The notes under the pieces: generated by a model
The model's database searches: none
Told to the model about the DNA's origin: nothing
What the model saw: the letters and a program-made list of their open reading frames with translations, nothing else
Source of the DNA: an uncultured Pelagibacteraceae bacterium
GTDB lineage: Bacteria > Pseudomonadota > Alphaproteobacteria > Pelagibacterales > Pelagibacteraceae
Reading direction: 5' to 3'
Length of the DNA: 64,000 nucleotides
Assembly: GCA_902628965.1 (NCBI GenBank)
Contig: CACOPB010000005.1
Coordinates: 1-64,000 of the forward strand
Part shown: piece after piece, positions 17,757-26,951 of the stretch
Position numbering within the stretch: the first letter of the stretch is position 1
Layout: each line of letters opens with the position of its first letter
Position numbers and translations under genes: made by a program

Positions 17757-19112
17757 TTAATTAAACTCTTTAATGCCCAAACCTTTTAATTTTCTATGTA
17801 ACGCACTTCTTTCCATGCCAACAAAATTAGCTGTTTTAGAAATATTTCCATTAAATTTTTTTAATTGGATAGTTAAATACTCCTTTTCAAATTTTTCTCT
17901 AGCTTCTTTTAATGGCACAGAAAGGCTATTTTCAGCTACTTGGTCATCAAAATGAGTATTTTTTAAAGATTCTTTTATAATATTTGAGATTTTATCTTTT
18001 GAATCTGGTTGTAGTATAGCTATTCTTTCAATTAAGTTTCTTAACTCTCTAACATTACCATGCCAATTATGATTAAGTATATAGCTATTGTTTTCATCTA
18101 TATTTAATTCTCTAATTTGATAGTTTTCAGATATTTTTTTTGAAAAATATTTGATTAATAAAGGTATATCAGAAATTCTTTGATTTAATGGTTCAATATT
18201 TATCTCAAAAACATTTATTCTATGAAATAAATCTTCCCTAAAGTTTCCAATTTCAATTTCTTTTTTTAGGTCTTTGCTTGATGAACAGATTAATCTTACA
18301 TCTACTGTTACATCATTGCTTCCATTCACTCGTTTAAATTTTTGGTCTGTTAGAACTCTTAAAATTTTAGATTGTATATCTAAAGGTATTTCTGAAACTT
18401 GGTCAATTAACAGTGTTCCTTTATTTGCTTTTTCAAGAGCACCATATGAAATAGACCCGTTATCTTTTTCTTCACCAAATAATTCTAATTCATATTTATT
18501 CATATCCAATAAAGCACCATTTAGTACAATGAATGATTTCTTGCTTCTAGCAGAGGCCTTATGAATTTTTCTAGCTACTAATTCTTTTCCAGAACCTGAG
18601 GGACCGCTTATAAAAACTCTACTTTCAGTTACTGATATTTTCTTAATTTGATCGATTATGCTTACTATATTTTTACTATTCCCTATTAGATCGTATGATG
18701 AAAATAATTTACTTTCATATTCTTTATTTTGTTTTTTTAAATTGAAGTTTTCTACAGCTCTTTTTACAAAATTAATTAATCTGTTCTGATCAAAAGGTTT
18801 TTCTATGAATTCAAAAGCACCGTGCTGTAATGATTTAACAGCCATTTCAATATTTGCATGTCCAGATATAATTATAACTGGTGTATCTTTATTTTTAGAT
18901 TTAATATGTGAAAGAAGTTCAATACCATCATTATCTCCCTTGTCTAATTTAACATCTAGAATTGCAACATCTGGAAGTTTTTTATCAATTTCCGCTAGTG
19001 CCTGATTATAATTGGCTGCTAAACGTGTTTTGTAACCTGCATCAATAATTAATTCATTAATTATGTTTCTAATGTCTGCGTTATCGTCTACAATTAAAAT
19101 TTCTTCACTCAT
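17757..19112 (-). CDS. ntrX: NtrX-type response regulator with degenerate AAA+ domain
   Basis: Layout: receiver (1-120) with acceptor Asp53 in AILDVKL and K105; AAA+ domain (about 140-370); Fis-type HTH (about 412-447). The receiver partner is NtrY, encoded just upstream. The AAA+ domain keeps Walker A (GPSGSGKE, 170-177) and an Arg-finger-like FREDLFHRIN, but the sigma-54 contact motif GAFTGA is replaced by residues 217-224 (DNGSISYG), and Walker B reads LLIDQV with Gln238 in place of the catalytic Glu. It therefore probably works as a DNA-binding regulator without sigma-54 activation. Length 451 aa is normal for NtrX. Confidence 0.92.
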   Translation of the reverse strand: MSEEILIVDDNADIRNIINELIIDAGYKTRLAANYNQALAEIDKKLPDVAILDVKLDKGDNDGIELLSHIKSKNKDTPVIIISGHANIEMAVKSLQHGAFEFIEKPFDQNRLINFVKRAVENFNLKKQNKEYESKLFSSYDLIGNSKNIVSIIDQIKKISVTESRVFISGPSGSGKELVARKIHKASARSKKSFIVLNGALLDMNKYELELFGEEKDNGSISYGALEKANKGTLLIDQVSEIPLDIQSKILRVLTDQKFKRVNGSNDVTVDVRLICSSSKDLKKEIEIGNFREDLFHRINVFEINIEPLNQRISDIPLLIKYFSKKISENYQIRELNIDENNSYILNHNWHGNVRELRNLIERIAILQPDSKDKISNIIKESLKNTHFDDQVAENSLSVPLKEAREKFEKEYLTIQLKKFNGNISKTANFVGMERSALHRKLKGLGIKEFN

Positions 19113-19114
19113 CT

Positions 19115-20896
19115 TTATTTTAAAAATACAATATTAACTTTTGCACCATCTTTAATTGGTATAAAATTTATTTTACCATTGTGATCATTTAATATTTTAT
19201 TGACTATCGACAATCCTAAACCAGTTCCATTTTTCTTAGTTGTGAAATATGGGTTTAATATATCTTTAATATTATTTTTCAATTCACTAAAGCCGATGCC
19301 ATTATCTTCAATAATTGCATTTATGTGGCTATCATGTTGAGTAAGTTCAATAGTAATTTTTTTATTGAAATTAGTGTTATTTTGAGCTTTTTGATTAATA
19401 CTCTCTATTGAATTTTTAATTAAATTTAAAAACACTCTACTTATTTGTTCTTTATCACTCTCAAGTAAAATTTTTTCAAAGTTTTTATTAAAAGTAATTT
19501 CAATTGAATTATCTAACTCTTTTAATAAATTAATATTTTCATATATTAAATCTACTAAATTATTTTCTCTAAAGATAGGTTTTGGCATTCTTGCAAAATC
19601 AGAAAATTCATTAACTAATTTTTCAATTTGTTTAATTTGATTATTTATAATTTTTAAATTGTCCTTAAAATTCTCAGTATCACTTTCTTTTAATTGATTT
19701 GAATATTTGTTTTTTAGTCTATCAATAGTTAATTGGATAGGTGTTAGTGGATTTTTAATTTCATGAGCAAGTTTTCTTGCTAAGCTACCCCAGGCTTCAT
19801 GTCTTTCATTAATAATTAATTTTTCTTGCTGACTCTTTAATCTATCAATCATTAGATTGAAATTTTTATTTAAAGTTTCTAAATCTTTATCTGTTTTTAC
19901 TTCTGGAACTTTAGCATCAAAATTTCCTTGTCCAATAGATGTTGACGCAAGTATTAAATTATTGATAGACCTAAAAAATCTTGACGAAAATCTTATAGCT
20001 ATTGATATGGAGACAAATAATAAAACACTTACAACTATAATATAAATAATAGCAAATGAGATTTTAATTCCAGTACTTTTTTCCTCAACTGTGTAGTAAA
20101 AATTAATTGCTTCCTGAGACTCTGTCAAATACCTAGAAATATCTTTATCTAAATACTTGACTACATACAAAAATCTATCTTCAAAATTTTGGAGCCTCAT
20201 TATTGCTGCAGAAATATTTTCTGGTGCATTTATAATTTTTAAAGGACGATCATCATCCAGAACTAAATTTAAAGCTCTATCAACTGGTGGTATATACGAC
20301 TGATCATCTTTCAAAGTAGTAAATAATAATTTTTTATTTATATCTATAATGTGTACTTCATCAACATTTCTAATTAATTTTTGTGTTTCTAAAAATCTTT
20401 TATATTCATTTTGATTATCATTTAAAAATTTTTTGCTTTTATTAGTATCAAAAGCAATCAAAACAATATCAGATTGAATTTTATTTCTAATTTCTTCAAC
20501 ATAGTTTCTTGCTAACTCATAGGAATTATTAACAACAGTTGTAACTTTTTTGTCAAAATATTTCTCTAGAGCAAAAGAAAACAAAAAAAGTGAAAAAATT
20601 GAAATTAATACTGACGGAATTAAAGTAAATAAACCAAAGTATGTAATATATTTTTTATTGGATTTTAAGCCATCTTTATCGATATCATTTTTAATTGCAC
20701 TTTTAATTTCAATAAAAATAAAAACAAAAAGTGCTATTAAAAGAACAATGTTTAAAACTAATAAAATTTGTAAATTTTGATCAGATAATTCAATAAATCC
20801 TTTATCAATAAAAGTTAAAAAGGTTAAAAAACCTATCGATAATGTGATAATAAATAATATTATTAGATATATATTTTTTTTAATAAATTCGTACAT
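19115..20896 (-). CDS. ntrY: NtrY-type membrane sensor histidine kinase
   Basis: Three N-terminal helices (about 8-30, 43-62 and 87-110), an extracytoplasmic sensor region (about 112-275), a fourth helix (279-301), a HAMP linker (about 302-355), HisKA with phospho-acceptor His378 in ARKLAHEIKNPLTP, and an HATPase domain with NLIKNSIES (N box), DNGIGF (G1) and GTGLGLSIV (G2). It phosphorylates NtrX. At 593 aa it is shorter than the usual 700-770 aa NtrY because there is no room for the PAS domain between HAMP and HisKA. Only 24 bp separate its start from the divergent ispDF. Confidence 0.92.
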   Translation of the reverse strand: MYEFIKKNIYLIILFIITLSIGFLTFLTFIDKGFIELSDQNLQILLVLNIVLLIALFVFIFIEIKSAIKNDIDKDGLKSNKKYITYFGLFTLIPSVLISIFSLFLFSFALEKYFDKKVTTVVNNSYELARNYVEEIRNKIQSDIVLIAFDTNKSKKFLNDNQNEYKRFLETQKLIRNVDEVHIIDINKKLLFTTLKDDQSYIPPVDRALNLVLDDDRPLKIINAPENISAAIMRLQNFEDRFLYVVKYLDKDISRYLTESQEAINFYYTVEEKSTGIKISFAIIYIIVVSVLLFVSISIAIRFSSRFFRSINNLILASTSIGQGNFDAKVPEVKTDKDLETLNKNFNLMIDRLKSQQEKLIINERHEAWGSLARKLAHEIKNPLTPIQLTIDRLKNKYSNQLKESDTENFKDNLKIINNQIKQIEKLVNEFSDFARMPKPIFRENNLVDLIYENINLLKELDNSIEITFNKNFEKILLESDKEQISRVFLNLIKNSIESINQKAQNNTNFNKKITIELTQHDSHINAIIEDNGIGFSELKNNIKDILNPYFTTKKNGTGLGLSIVNKILNDHNGKINFIPIKDGAKVNIVFLK

Positions 20897-20920
20897 TTGA
20901 ATATAAAAACTACCATATAA

Positions 20921-22021
20921 ATGAATAATTATTTTATAATACTAGCATCAGGACAAAGCAAAAGGTTTAATTCGAAAAAGCCAAAACAGTTTAATATTTA
21001 TAAAAACAAGGCTCTTTTTAAACATTCTCTCGAAAAAGCAATAGAATCAAAGCTGTTTAAAAAAATTATTTTGGTCATAAATAATAAAAAAAGTATTAAA
21101 GAAAAATCTCCAAAAAATGTTTTGGTAATAAAAGGTGGAAAAGAAAGATCTGATTCTTCTTTAATTGCTTTAAAATATATTAAAAAATTTAAGCCCACTA
21201 ATGTACTAATTCATGATGCTGCTAGACCGAATTTCACAATCAGGCTTTTAAATAATTTAATTAAATCACTTAAAAATAATAAAGCGGTAATACCTGCTAT
21301 AAATTCAAGAGACTCCATAAAGTACAAAATAAAAAATCAACTTTTTAACTTAAATAGAAACAATTCCTTTTTAACTCAAACGCCTCAAGCTTTTAAGTTT
21401 AAAGATTTATATAAACTTTCGATTAAACAAAAAAATAAAATTACTGACGAAGCAACTTTATTTATTGAAAATAATCAAAAAATAAAATTTATCAAAGGTG
21501 AAAATTTGAATAATAAAATCACATACAAAGAGGATGTAGAAAACAACAAAACTTATGTTGGAATTGGATTTGATATACATAGATTAATAAAAGGTAAGAG
21601 GCTGTTTTTAGGTGGAATAAAAATACCATTTCATTCTGGTCTTAAAGGTCATTCAGATGGTGATGTGATTATGCATTCTGTAATAGACTCGCTTTTGGGT
21701 GCTATGAGAAATAAAGATATAGGAACTTTTTTCCCTGATAATCAAAAGAAATTTAAAAATATTAGATCTCCGAAAATGCTTAAACCTGTTATTGAAATGT
21801 TGGATAAAAATAACTTATGCATAAACAATTTAGATATTAATTTAATATGTGAGCAACCAAAGGTTTCAAAATATCGTTATAAAATAATCAAATCTTTATC
21901 AAATTTACTGGGTATTGATAAAGAATTAATCAATCTAAAAGGTAAAACTGTAGAAAAATTAGGATTAATCGGAAAGGAAAAAGCGATCGCTTGTGAAGTT
22001 ATTTGCTCGATAACACAATGA
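20921..22021 (+). CDS. ispDF: Bifunctional IspD/IspF enzyme of the MEP pathway
   Basis: The IspD half (1-210) carries the CTP-binding LASGQSKRFNSKKPKQF (8-24) and IHDAARP (97-103), and makes CDP-ME from MEP. The IspF half begins near 211 with YVGIGFDIHRL; Asp218 and His220 are the zinc ligands, and GHSDGDVIMHSVIDSLLGA is the family signature. It forms the cyclodiphosphate. The fusion is common in alphaproteobacteria. Together with dxr in this window it covers three MEP-pathway activities. The last codons overlap the pgpA start as ATGA. Confidence 0.95.
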   Translation: MNNYFIILASGQSKRFNSKKPKQFNIYKNKALFKHSLEKAIESKLFKKIILVINNKKSIKEKSPKNVLVIKGGKERSDSSLIALKYIKKFKPTNVLIHDAARPNFTIRLLNNLIKSLKNNKAVIPAINSRDSIKYKIKNQLFNLNRNNSFLTQTPQAFKFKDLYKLSIKQKNKITDEATLFIENNQKIKFIKGENLNNKITYKEDVENNKTYVGIGFDIHRLIKGKRLFLGGIKIPFHSGLKGHSDGDVIMHSVIDSLLGAMRNKDIGTFFPDNQKKFKNIRSPKMLKPVIEMLDKNNLCINNLDINLICEQPKVSKYRYKIIKSLSNLLGIDKELINLKGKTVEKLGLIGKEKAIACEVICSITQ

Positions 22022-22509
22022 AAAAAATAAATATTTTGTTATCTACTTTCTTTGGTTATGGATATTTAACCAAAATTCCTGGTACTTTAACATCTACAGT
22101 AATAACTTTTTTTATTTATATTGCTTACGAAATTTTAGGATACACCGATCTTAAGTTTTCAATTATTTTTTTTATACTATTGTTCTTTTATTCATTTTAT
22201 GCCGTAAAAGATTCAGAATCTGAATTTAAAGATAAAGATCCCCGGCAAATAGTAATTGATGAAGTTTTGGGGCAATCTATGCCTTTAATTTTACTATTAT
22301 ACTTAAATCAAACTAATCAAATAAACATTTCGATTGAAATTTATTATTTTTTATCTTTTGTCCTTTTTAGATTTTTCGACATCCTAAAACCTTTTCCAGT
22401 AAGTTACTTTGATAAAAACTTTAAAAACTGTTTTGGAATAATTATGGATGATATAATGGCAGGTTTATATACGATGATATTGATATACATTATAAGTTTA
22501 AAATTTTAA
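22018..22509 (+). CDS. pgpA: Phosphatidylglycerophosphatase A
   Basis: Removes phosphate from phosphatidylglycerophosphate to give phosphatidylglycerol. Family features are FGYGYLTKIPGTLTST at the N-terminus, the DPRQIVIDEVLGQ active-site segment and four or so hydrophobic helices, ending with FFDILKPFPVSYFD and IMDDIMAGLY. I chose the ATG at 22018, which overlaps the ispDF stop as ATGA and gives MKKINILLS; a start 15 nt earlier (TTG) is possible. The length of 163 aa fits. It is coupled by 1-nt overlap to the next gene. Confidence 0.92.
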   Translation: MKKINILLSTFFGYGYLTKIPGTLTSTVITFFIYIAYEILGYTDLKFSIIFFILLFFYSFYAVKDSESEFKDKDPRQIVIDEVLGQSMPLILLLYLNQTNQINISIEIYYFLSFVLFRFFDILKPFPVSYFDKNFKNCFGIIMDDIMAGLYTMILIYIISLKF

Positions 22510-22973
22510 TGAGTATTCAATTACTTCATAACAAATTAATCAAAAAAAGATTAACAGTATCCGTCGCTGAGTCTTGTACTGGTGGACTATTAGCTCACAA
22601 TTTAACTAAATTAGCTAATTCATCAAAATACTTTCAAATGGGTTTAACTACATACTCTAATCAAGCTAAAATAAAGATATTAAAGGTTAATAAAGATATT
22701 ATTGTAAAATACGGTGCGGTAAGTCACGAGTGTTGTAAGGCAATGGTTAAAAATTTATCTAAAATTTCAAATAGTAAAATTAACGTTTCAATAACTGGTA
22801 TAGCCGGACCTGGTGGTGGAACAAAAGAAAAACCAGTTGGTCTTGTTTACATAGGAATAAAAAAAAGAAATTTTATAAAAATCTATGAAAATAAATTTAA
22901 ATCTAAAACACGTGAAAAATTACAAATTTTGACCGTAAAAGAGGTAATTAAAAATTTATTAAATCTAATTTAG
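22509..22973 (+). CDS. pncC: CinA C-terminal family nicotinamide-nucleotide amidohydrolase
   Basis: A stand-alone CinA C-terminal domain of 154 aa: VAESCTGGLLAHNLTK (about 19-34), the YSNQAKIKIL segment and the GIAGPGGGTKEKPVGLVYIG signature. This family deamidates nicotinamide mononucleotide in pyridine nucleotide recycling. The ATG overlaps the TAA of pgpA. The 3' end overlaps the convergent DUF2061 gene by 4 nt. The N-terminal MoeA-like domain of full CinA is absent, as is usual in alphaproteobacteria. Confidence 0.92.
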   Translation: MSIQLLHNKLIKKRLTVSVAESCTGGLLAHNLTKLANSSKYFQMGLTTYSNQAKIKILKVNKDIIVKYGAVSHECCKAMVKNLSKISNSKINVSITGIAGPGGGTKEKPVGLVYIGIKKRNFIKIYENKFKSKTREKLQILTVKEVIKNLLNLI

Positions 22974-23185
22974 TTATTACCAACTCCGTATTTGCTAAAT
23001 TTATACCACGCTCTTTCATGAAAATAATATAAAAACATTTTTGTTATTACCTCTATACCTGCAATCGTCCCTGCCCAATCAAATTTTCCTGTAATTAGCC
23101 ATGCTATTAAAAATGTATCTGCACTAGCAATTATTCTCCAAGTAATAGTTTTTGCTAAATGTCTTTTTTTTTCTACTTTTTTCAT
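22970..23185 (-). CDS. DUF2061 family small membrane protein
   Basis: A 71-aa protein with the DUF2061 pattern: K-x-R-H-x-x-K-T-I-T-W-R near residues 7-18, a hydrophobic helix (about 19-33), GTIAGIEVITKMFLYYFHER and a closing W. Two membrane helices are likely. The function of this family is unknown. It lies 19 bp after the coq10-like gene on the same strand and overlaps the convergent pncC end. Confidence 0.85.
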   Translation of the reverse strand: MKKVEKKRHLAKTITWRIIASADTFLIAWLITGKFDWAGTIAGIEVITKMFLYYFHERAWYKFSKYGVGNN

Positions 23186-23204
23186 TGATTTCCCTCATTT
23201 AGTT

Positions 23205-23654
23205 TTAGATAGATTGATACAAATCTTGCGCTCTTTTTTGAAATGCATCAGCTATTTTATTTAATCCGTACTGAAATGATTTTGTCATAACTATATTTAG
23301 AAATTTATTCTCAATTTCAAAATCAATATCAAATAAAATTTCAGTACCATTGTTAGATTCTATAAATTTCCAATTATTTTCAAGATGTCTTAAAGGCCCA
23401 CCAATGTTAGTTACTTTAATTGTATTAGTTTTATTGTTAAATTGTACATCACTTTTATAAGTATCTTTAAAAGGACCTTTGCCAATTGTTAGATCAGCAA
23501 TAATGAAAGTTTTATCTCCTTTTATATTTTTTTCATATACGTGTGATCCTAGACAAAAAGGAACAAACTCAGGATATTTTTCAATATCTAAAACTAAATC
23601 AATTAGTTGATCTTTTTTACATTCAATTAATCTCTTAACTGATGCTTTGGGCAT
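23205..23654 (-). CDS. Coq10/RatA-type START-domain ubiquinone-binding protein
   Basis: A 149-aa SRPBCC/START-domain protein. The N-terminal segment [25 protein letters not shown] is the hallmark of the Coq10/RatA family, followed by [11 protein letters not shown] and a final helix ending ALxKRAQDLY-like ([12 protein letters not shown]). In alphaproteobacteria the gene usually follows lipA and is annotated as a coenzyme Q-binding protein; the gammaproteobacterial RatA toxin label is not supported here because no antitoxin gene is present. Its start lies 20 nt inside the end of lipA, so the two are translationally linked. Confidence 0.88.
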   Translation of the reverse strand: MPKASVKRLIECKKDQLIDLVLDIEKYPEFVPFCLGSHVYEKNIKGDKTFIIADLTIGKGPFKDTYKSDVQFNNKTNTIKVTNIGGPLRHLENNWKFIESNNGTEILFDIDFEIENKFLNIVMTKSFQYGLNKIADAFQKRAQDLYQSI

Positions 23655-24579
23655 TAACGATTTTTAATCTATTTTGTTGAAGTTTAGCAAAGTCTTCATC
23701 AGCATGATAAGATGATCTAGTTAAAGGTGATGAAGAAACTAATAAAAAACCTTTTGTCTTCGCAATATTTTCTAAATCTTTAAATTCATCAGGATGATAA
23801 TATCTACTTAAGGGGTGGTGTTTAGGAGATGGCTGCAGATATTGACCAATTGTCAAAAAGTCTACTTCTGCTGATCTTAAATCATCCATTACTTGAATTA
23901 ATTCATCCTTATCTTCACCAAGACCAACCATTAGACCAGATTTTGTAAAAACTTTTTTATTAAATCGTTTAACATTTTTTAAAAGTTCTAAAGATCCAAA
24001 ATATCTAGCACCAGGTCTTACTTTGAGATAAAGACGTGGAACAGTCTCTATGTTATGGTTAAAAACATCTAGATCAGCCTCTAGAAGTTTTTTATAAGCG
24101 TCGCCTTTTCTCAAAAAATCTGGTGTTAAAACTTCTATTGATGTATTTGGATTTTTTTTACGTGTAGCATTAATTACTTCAAAAAAATGATTTGATCCAC
24201 CATCTTCAAGATCATCTCTATCTACTGAGGTAATAACCACGTGTTTTAAATTTAATTTCTTAACAGCATTAGAAATTTTATAAGGCTCGAATGGATCTAA
24301 ACTCTCAGGTTTTCCAGTCTTTACATCACAAAAAGCGCAGGCTCTTGTACAAGTATCACCCATGATCATAAATGTTGCATGCCTCTTACTCCAACATTCT
24401 GTTATATTTGGACAGTTTGCTTCCTGACATACTGTGACTAAATTATTCTGATTAACTACTGTTTTTGTTAAAAAAAATTCTTTACTATTTGATAATTTTG
24501 ATCTGATCCATTCAGGTTTTTTTTTAATTGGATTTACAGGTTTATTAACTTTTTCTGGATGTCTTATTTTAATTGTCAT
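23635..24579 (-). CDS. lipA: Lipoyl synthase
   Basis: Radical-SAM enzyme that inserts two sulfurs into octanoyl-protein to give lipoyl groups for 2-oxoacid dehydrogenases and glycine cleavage. The auxiliary cluster cysteines are C51, C56 and C62 ([12 protein letters not shown]) and the radical-SAM cluster cysteines are C77, C81 and C84 (CTRACAFC). Further family motifs are [15 protein letters not shown] and the C-terminal [12 protein letters not shown] with its conserved RSSY. Length 314 aa is normal. It overlaps ftsB by 11 nt. Confidence 0.97.
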   Translation of the reverse strand: MTIKIRHPEKVNKPVNPIKKKPEWIRSKLSNSKEFFLTKTVVNQNNLVTVCQEANCPNITECWSKRHATFMIMGDTCTRACAFCDVKTGKPESLDPFEPYKISNAVKKLNLKHVVITSVDRDDLEDGGSNHFFEVINATRKKNPNTSIEVLTPDFLRKGDAYKKLLEADLDVFNHNIETVPRLYLKVRPGARYFGSLELLKNVKRFNKKVFTKSGLMVGLGEDKDELIQVMDDLRSAEVDFLTIGQYLQPSPKHHPLSRYYHPDEFKDLENIAKTKGFLLVSSSPLTRSSYHADEDFAKLQQNRLKIVNAQSIS

Positions 24580-24871
24580 TTTTTTTTATTAAATAAATCG
24601 TCTCATCTTTTTTACCAAACAAAAATCTTTCTCTAATTAAAGTCTCTATGTAATCAAGATCCAAATTATTGCTCAGTAGTGAATTTTTATGATTCATATC
24701 TTCTATTTTACTAATTAATGATAATTCTTCTTTTTTCAAGTTAGACAAAAGATCCTTTTTTTCTATATATGAAAAAAGCCCTCTTTCTCCAGACATTAAA
24801 TTAAAACCAAAATAGGAAATAAGAAAAACAGATATTAATAAAAAATAATTTTTTTTTATTAATCGAAGCAT
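24569..24871 (-). CDS. ftsB: FtsB/DivIC-type septum formation initiator
   Basis: A 100-aa single-span protein: basic start, one membrane helix (about 10-26) and a coiled coil (about 35-75, [20 protein letters not shown] and beyond), then the family motif [26 protein letters not shown]. FtsB bridges FtsL and FtsQ in the divisome. It lies between eno and lipA, where alphaproteobacteria usually have eno-ftsB-pdh genes. It shares 1 nt with eno. Confidence 0.88.
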   Translation of the reverse strand: MLRLIKKNYFLLISVFLISYFGFNLMSGERGLFSYIEKKDLLSNLKKEELSLISKIEDMNHKNSLLSNNLDLDYIETLIRERFLFGKKDETIYLIKKNDN

Positions 24872-26127
24872 TAATTGATCTTATTCATCTTCGCTTTTTT
24901 TCCAAGTTCTTCTTCAATACGGATTAATTGATTATATTTTGCAACCCTTTCAGATCTAGCTAAAGATCCTGTTTTAATTTGATTTGAGTTAGTCCCTACC
25001 GCTAAATCAGCGATAAACGTATCCTCACTATCACCTGATCGATGAGATATAATTGTTTTATATCCAATGGTTTGCGCAAATTTGATTACATCTAGGGTTT
25101 CCGAAACAGTACCAATTTGATTTAGCTTTATTAAGATAGAATTTGATGAAACATTTAAGAAACCTTTCTTTAATCTTTCAAGATTTGTTACGTACAAATC
25201 ATCTCCTACGATTTGAACTTTATTAATTGATTTCATTAATTTATTCCATGACAACCAGTCATTTTCGGCAAATGGATCCTCAATGGACTTAATTTTATAT
25301 TTTTTAATAATTTTTTGATATTCTATAATCGATTTGTCTACCGAGATATAACTTTTTGAATGAATAGAGTATTTGTTCTTTTTATATAATTCATTTGCAG
25401 CTACATCTAGGCAAATAGAAACATCTTTACCATTAATAAATCCTGATTTTTTTATTGCACTCACAATTAAATCTAAAGCTTGATTATTACTACTAATCAT
25501 TGGTGCAAACCCACCCTCGTCTCCAACAGATGTTGATAGCCCTTTATCTTTGATCAATTTACTTAAATTTTTGATAACAACGAAACAAATTCTCATAGCA
25601 TCAGAAAAACTTTTTGCACGGTCTGGTCTGATCATAAATTCTTGAATTCTAAGACCATTATTTGCATGTGCCCCACCATTAATAATATTCATTAATGGAT
25701 ATGGTAATTGAAAATTATTTTTTTGAGAAAAAGTTTTATATAAAGGTAATTTTTTGGCTTTTGCTGAAAGTTTTTTATTAGCTATAGAAACAGCTAACAT
25801 CGCATTAGCTCCTAAGTATGTTTTTTGTCTTGTGCCATCCAGGTTAATTAATAAAGCATCAATTCTTTCTTGGTTATGAATACTTTGTCCTTTTAATTTT
25901 TTTGAAATCTTTGTGTTGACTAAGTTAACTGCACTTAAAACACTTTTTCCTAAATATCGTTTGTTATTTTTATCTCTTTTTTCAAAAGCTTCGAAAGTTC
26001 CTGTTGAAGCACCTGATGGACAAATAGCAGATGCGCTATTATTTTTTATATAAACCTCTGCCTCTACTGTTGGATTTCCTCTACTGTCAAAAACTTGACG
26101 TGCTTTTACTTTTAAAATTTTGCTCAC
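24871..26127 (-). CDS. eno: Enolase
   Basis: Interconverts 2-phosphoglycerate and phosphoenolpyruvate. Family motifs: SRGNPTVEAEV (15-25), PSGASTGTFEAFEKRD (37-52), NIINGGAHANNGLRIQEFM, Mg-ligand region SIEDPFAENDWLSW, DDLYVTN and the catalytic-Lys region LIKLNQIGTVSETLD with SHRSGDSEDTFIADLAVG. At 418 aa it is a little shorter than the usual 425-430. It is placed in the pyrG-kdsA-eno-ftsB series typical of proteobacteria. Confidence 0.97.
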   Translation of the reverse strand: MSKILKVKARQVFDSRGNPTVEAEVYIKNNSASAICPSGASTGTFEAFEKRDKNNKRYLGKSVLSAVNLVNTKISKKLKGQSIHNQERIDALLINLDGTRQKTYLGANAMLAVSIANKKLSAKAKKLPLYKTFSQKNNFQLPYPLMNIINGGAHANNGLRIQEFMIRPDRAKSFSDAMRICFVVIKNLSKLIKDKGLSTSVGDEGGFAPMISSNNQALDLIVSAIKKSGFINGKDVSICLDVAANELYKKNKYSIHSKSYISVDKSIIEYQKIIKKYKIKSIEDPFAENDWLSWNKLMKSINKVQIVGDDLYVTNLERLKKGFLNVSSNSILIKLNQIGTVSETLDVIKFAQTIGYKTIISHRSGDSEDTFIADLAVGTNSNQIKTGSLARSERVAKYNQLIRIEEELGKKAKMNKIN

Positions 26128-26951
26128 TATTTTTTAATTAGATTATCTATATCGTGTAATTGTTTTAATAGATTCTCTAATTTATTCAATGGTACCATAT
26201 TTGGTCCATCGGAAGGTGCGTTATCAGGATCTTGATGAGTTTCAATAAATACGCCAGCTACTCCAACTGCGACTGCTGCTCTTGCTAAATATTCAACAAA
26301 TTCTCTTTGACCACCAGAAGATTCTCCTTGTCCACCTGGTTGTTGAACGGAGTGAGTTGCATCAAAAATTACTGGATAACCATTCTTTGCCATTATAGGT
26401 AATGATCTCATGTCAGAAACTAAAGTGTTGTATCCAAAACTTGCACCTCTTTCTGTTACTAATATTTTATTATTTCCAGAATCTGAAATTTTCTTTGTAA
26501 CATTCACCATATCCCATGGTGCTAAGAATTGACCTTTTTTAACATTAATAATTTTATTTGTTTTAGCTGCAGCAATTAACAAGTCTGTTTGTCGACATAA
26601 AAAAGCTGGGATTTGTAAAACATCGACATGCTTTGAAACAACTTCACATTGTTCTGCATTATGAATGTCTGTTAAAATAGGAACATTTAATTCTTTTTTA
26701 ATTTTATCAAATACAGGAAGTGATGCTTCTAATCCTGCTCCCCTTTTACCTTTTAAACTTGTTCTGTTTGCTTTATCAAATGATGTTTTATAAATAAATC
26801 CAAGGCCGAATTTTGAAGTAATTTCCTTAATTTTTCCAGCCATATCCAGTGCATGTTGCTCTGTTTCAAGCTGACAGGGTCCAGCAATTATAGAAATTTT
26901 ATTATCGTTTGAAATTTCTATACTTCCACAATTTACTTTAATGCTACTCAT
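26127..26951 (-). CDS. kdsA: 3-deoxy-8-phosphooctulonate synthase (KDO8P synthase)
   Basis: Condenses arabinose-5-phosphate with phosphoenolpyruvate to KDO-8-phosphate for lipopolysaccharide inner core. Motifs: IIAGPCQLE (about 20-28), [66 protein letters not shown] and [11 protein letters not shown]. Its length of 274 aa is normal. It shows that this cell makes LPS-type glycolipid, in agreement with the lpx genes at 37-41 kb. It overlaps pyrG by 4 nt (ATGA). Confidence 0.96.
   Translation of the reverse strand: MSSIKVNCGSIEISNDNKISIIAGPCQLETEQHALDMAGKIKEITSKFGLGFIYKTSFDKANRTSLKGKRGAGLEASLPVFDKIKKELNVPILTDIHNAEQCEVVSKHVDVLQIPAFLCRQTDLLIAAAKTNKIINVKKGQFLAPWDMVNVTKKISDSGNNKILVTERGASFGYNTLVSDMRSLPIMAKNGYPVIFDATHSVQQPGGQGESSGGQREFVEYLARAAVAVGVAGVFIETHQDPDNAPSDGPNMVPLNKLENLLKQLHDIDNLIKK

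Noticed and set aside
22003..22017. Upstream TTG start for pgpA
   Set aside because: The ATG at 22018 overlaps the ispDF stop as ATGA and gives the usual N-terminus; the extra five residues are unconserved in character.
23205..23654. RatA toxin of a toxin-antitoxin pair
   Set aside because: The lipA-linked position and sequence fit the Coq10-like ubiquinone-binding family; there is no partner gene.
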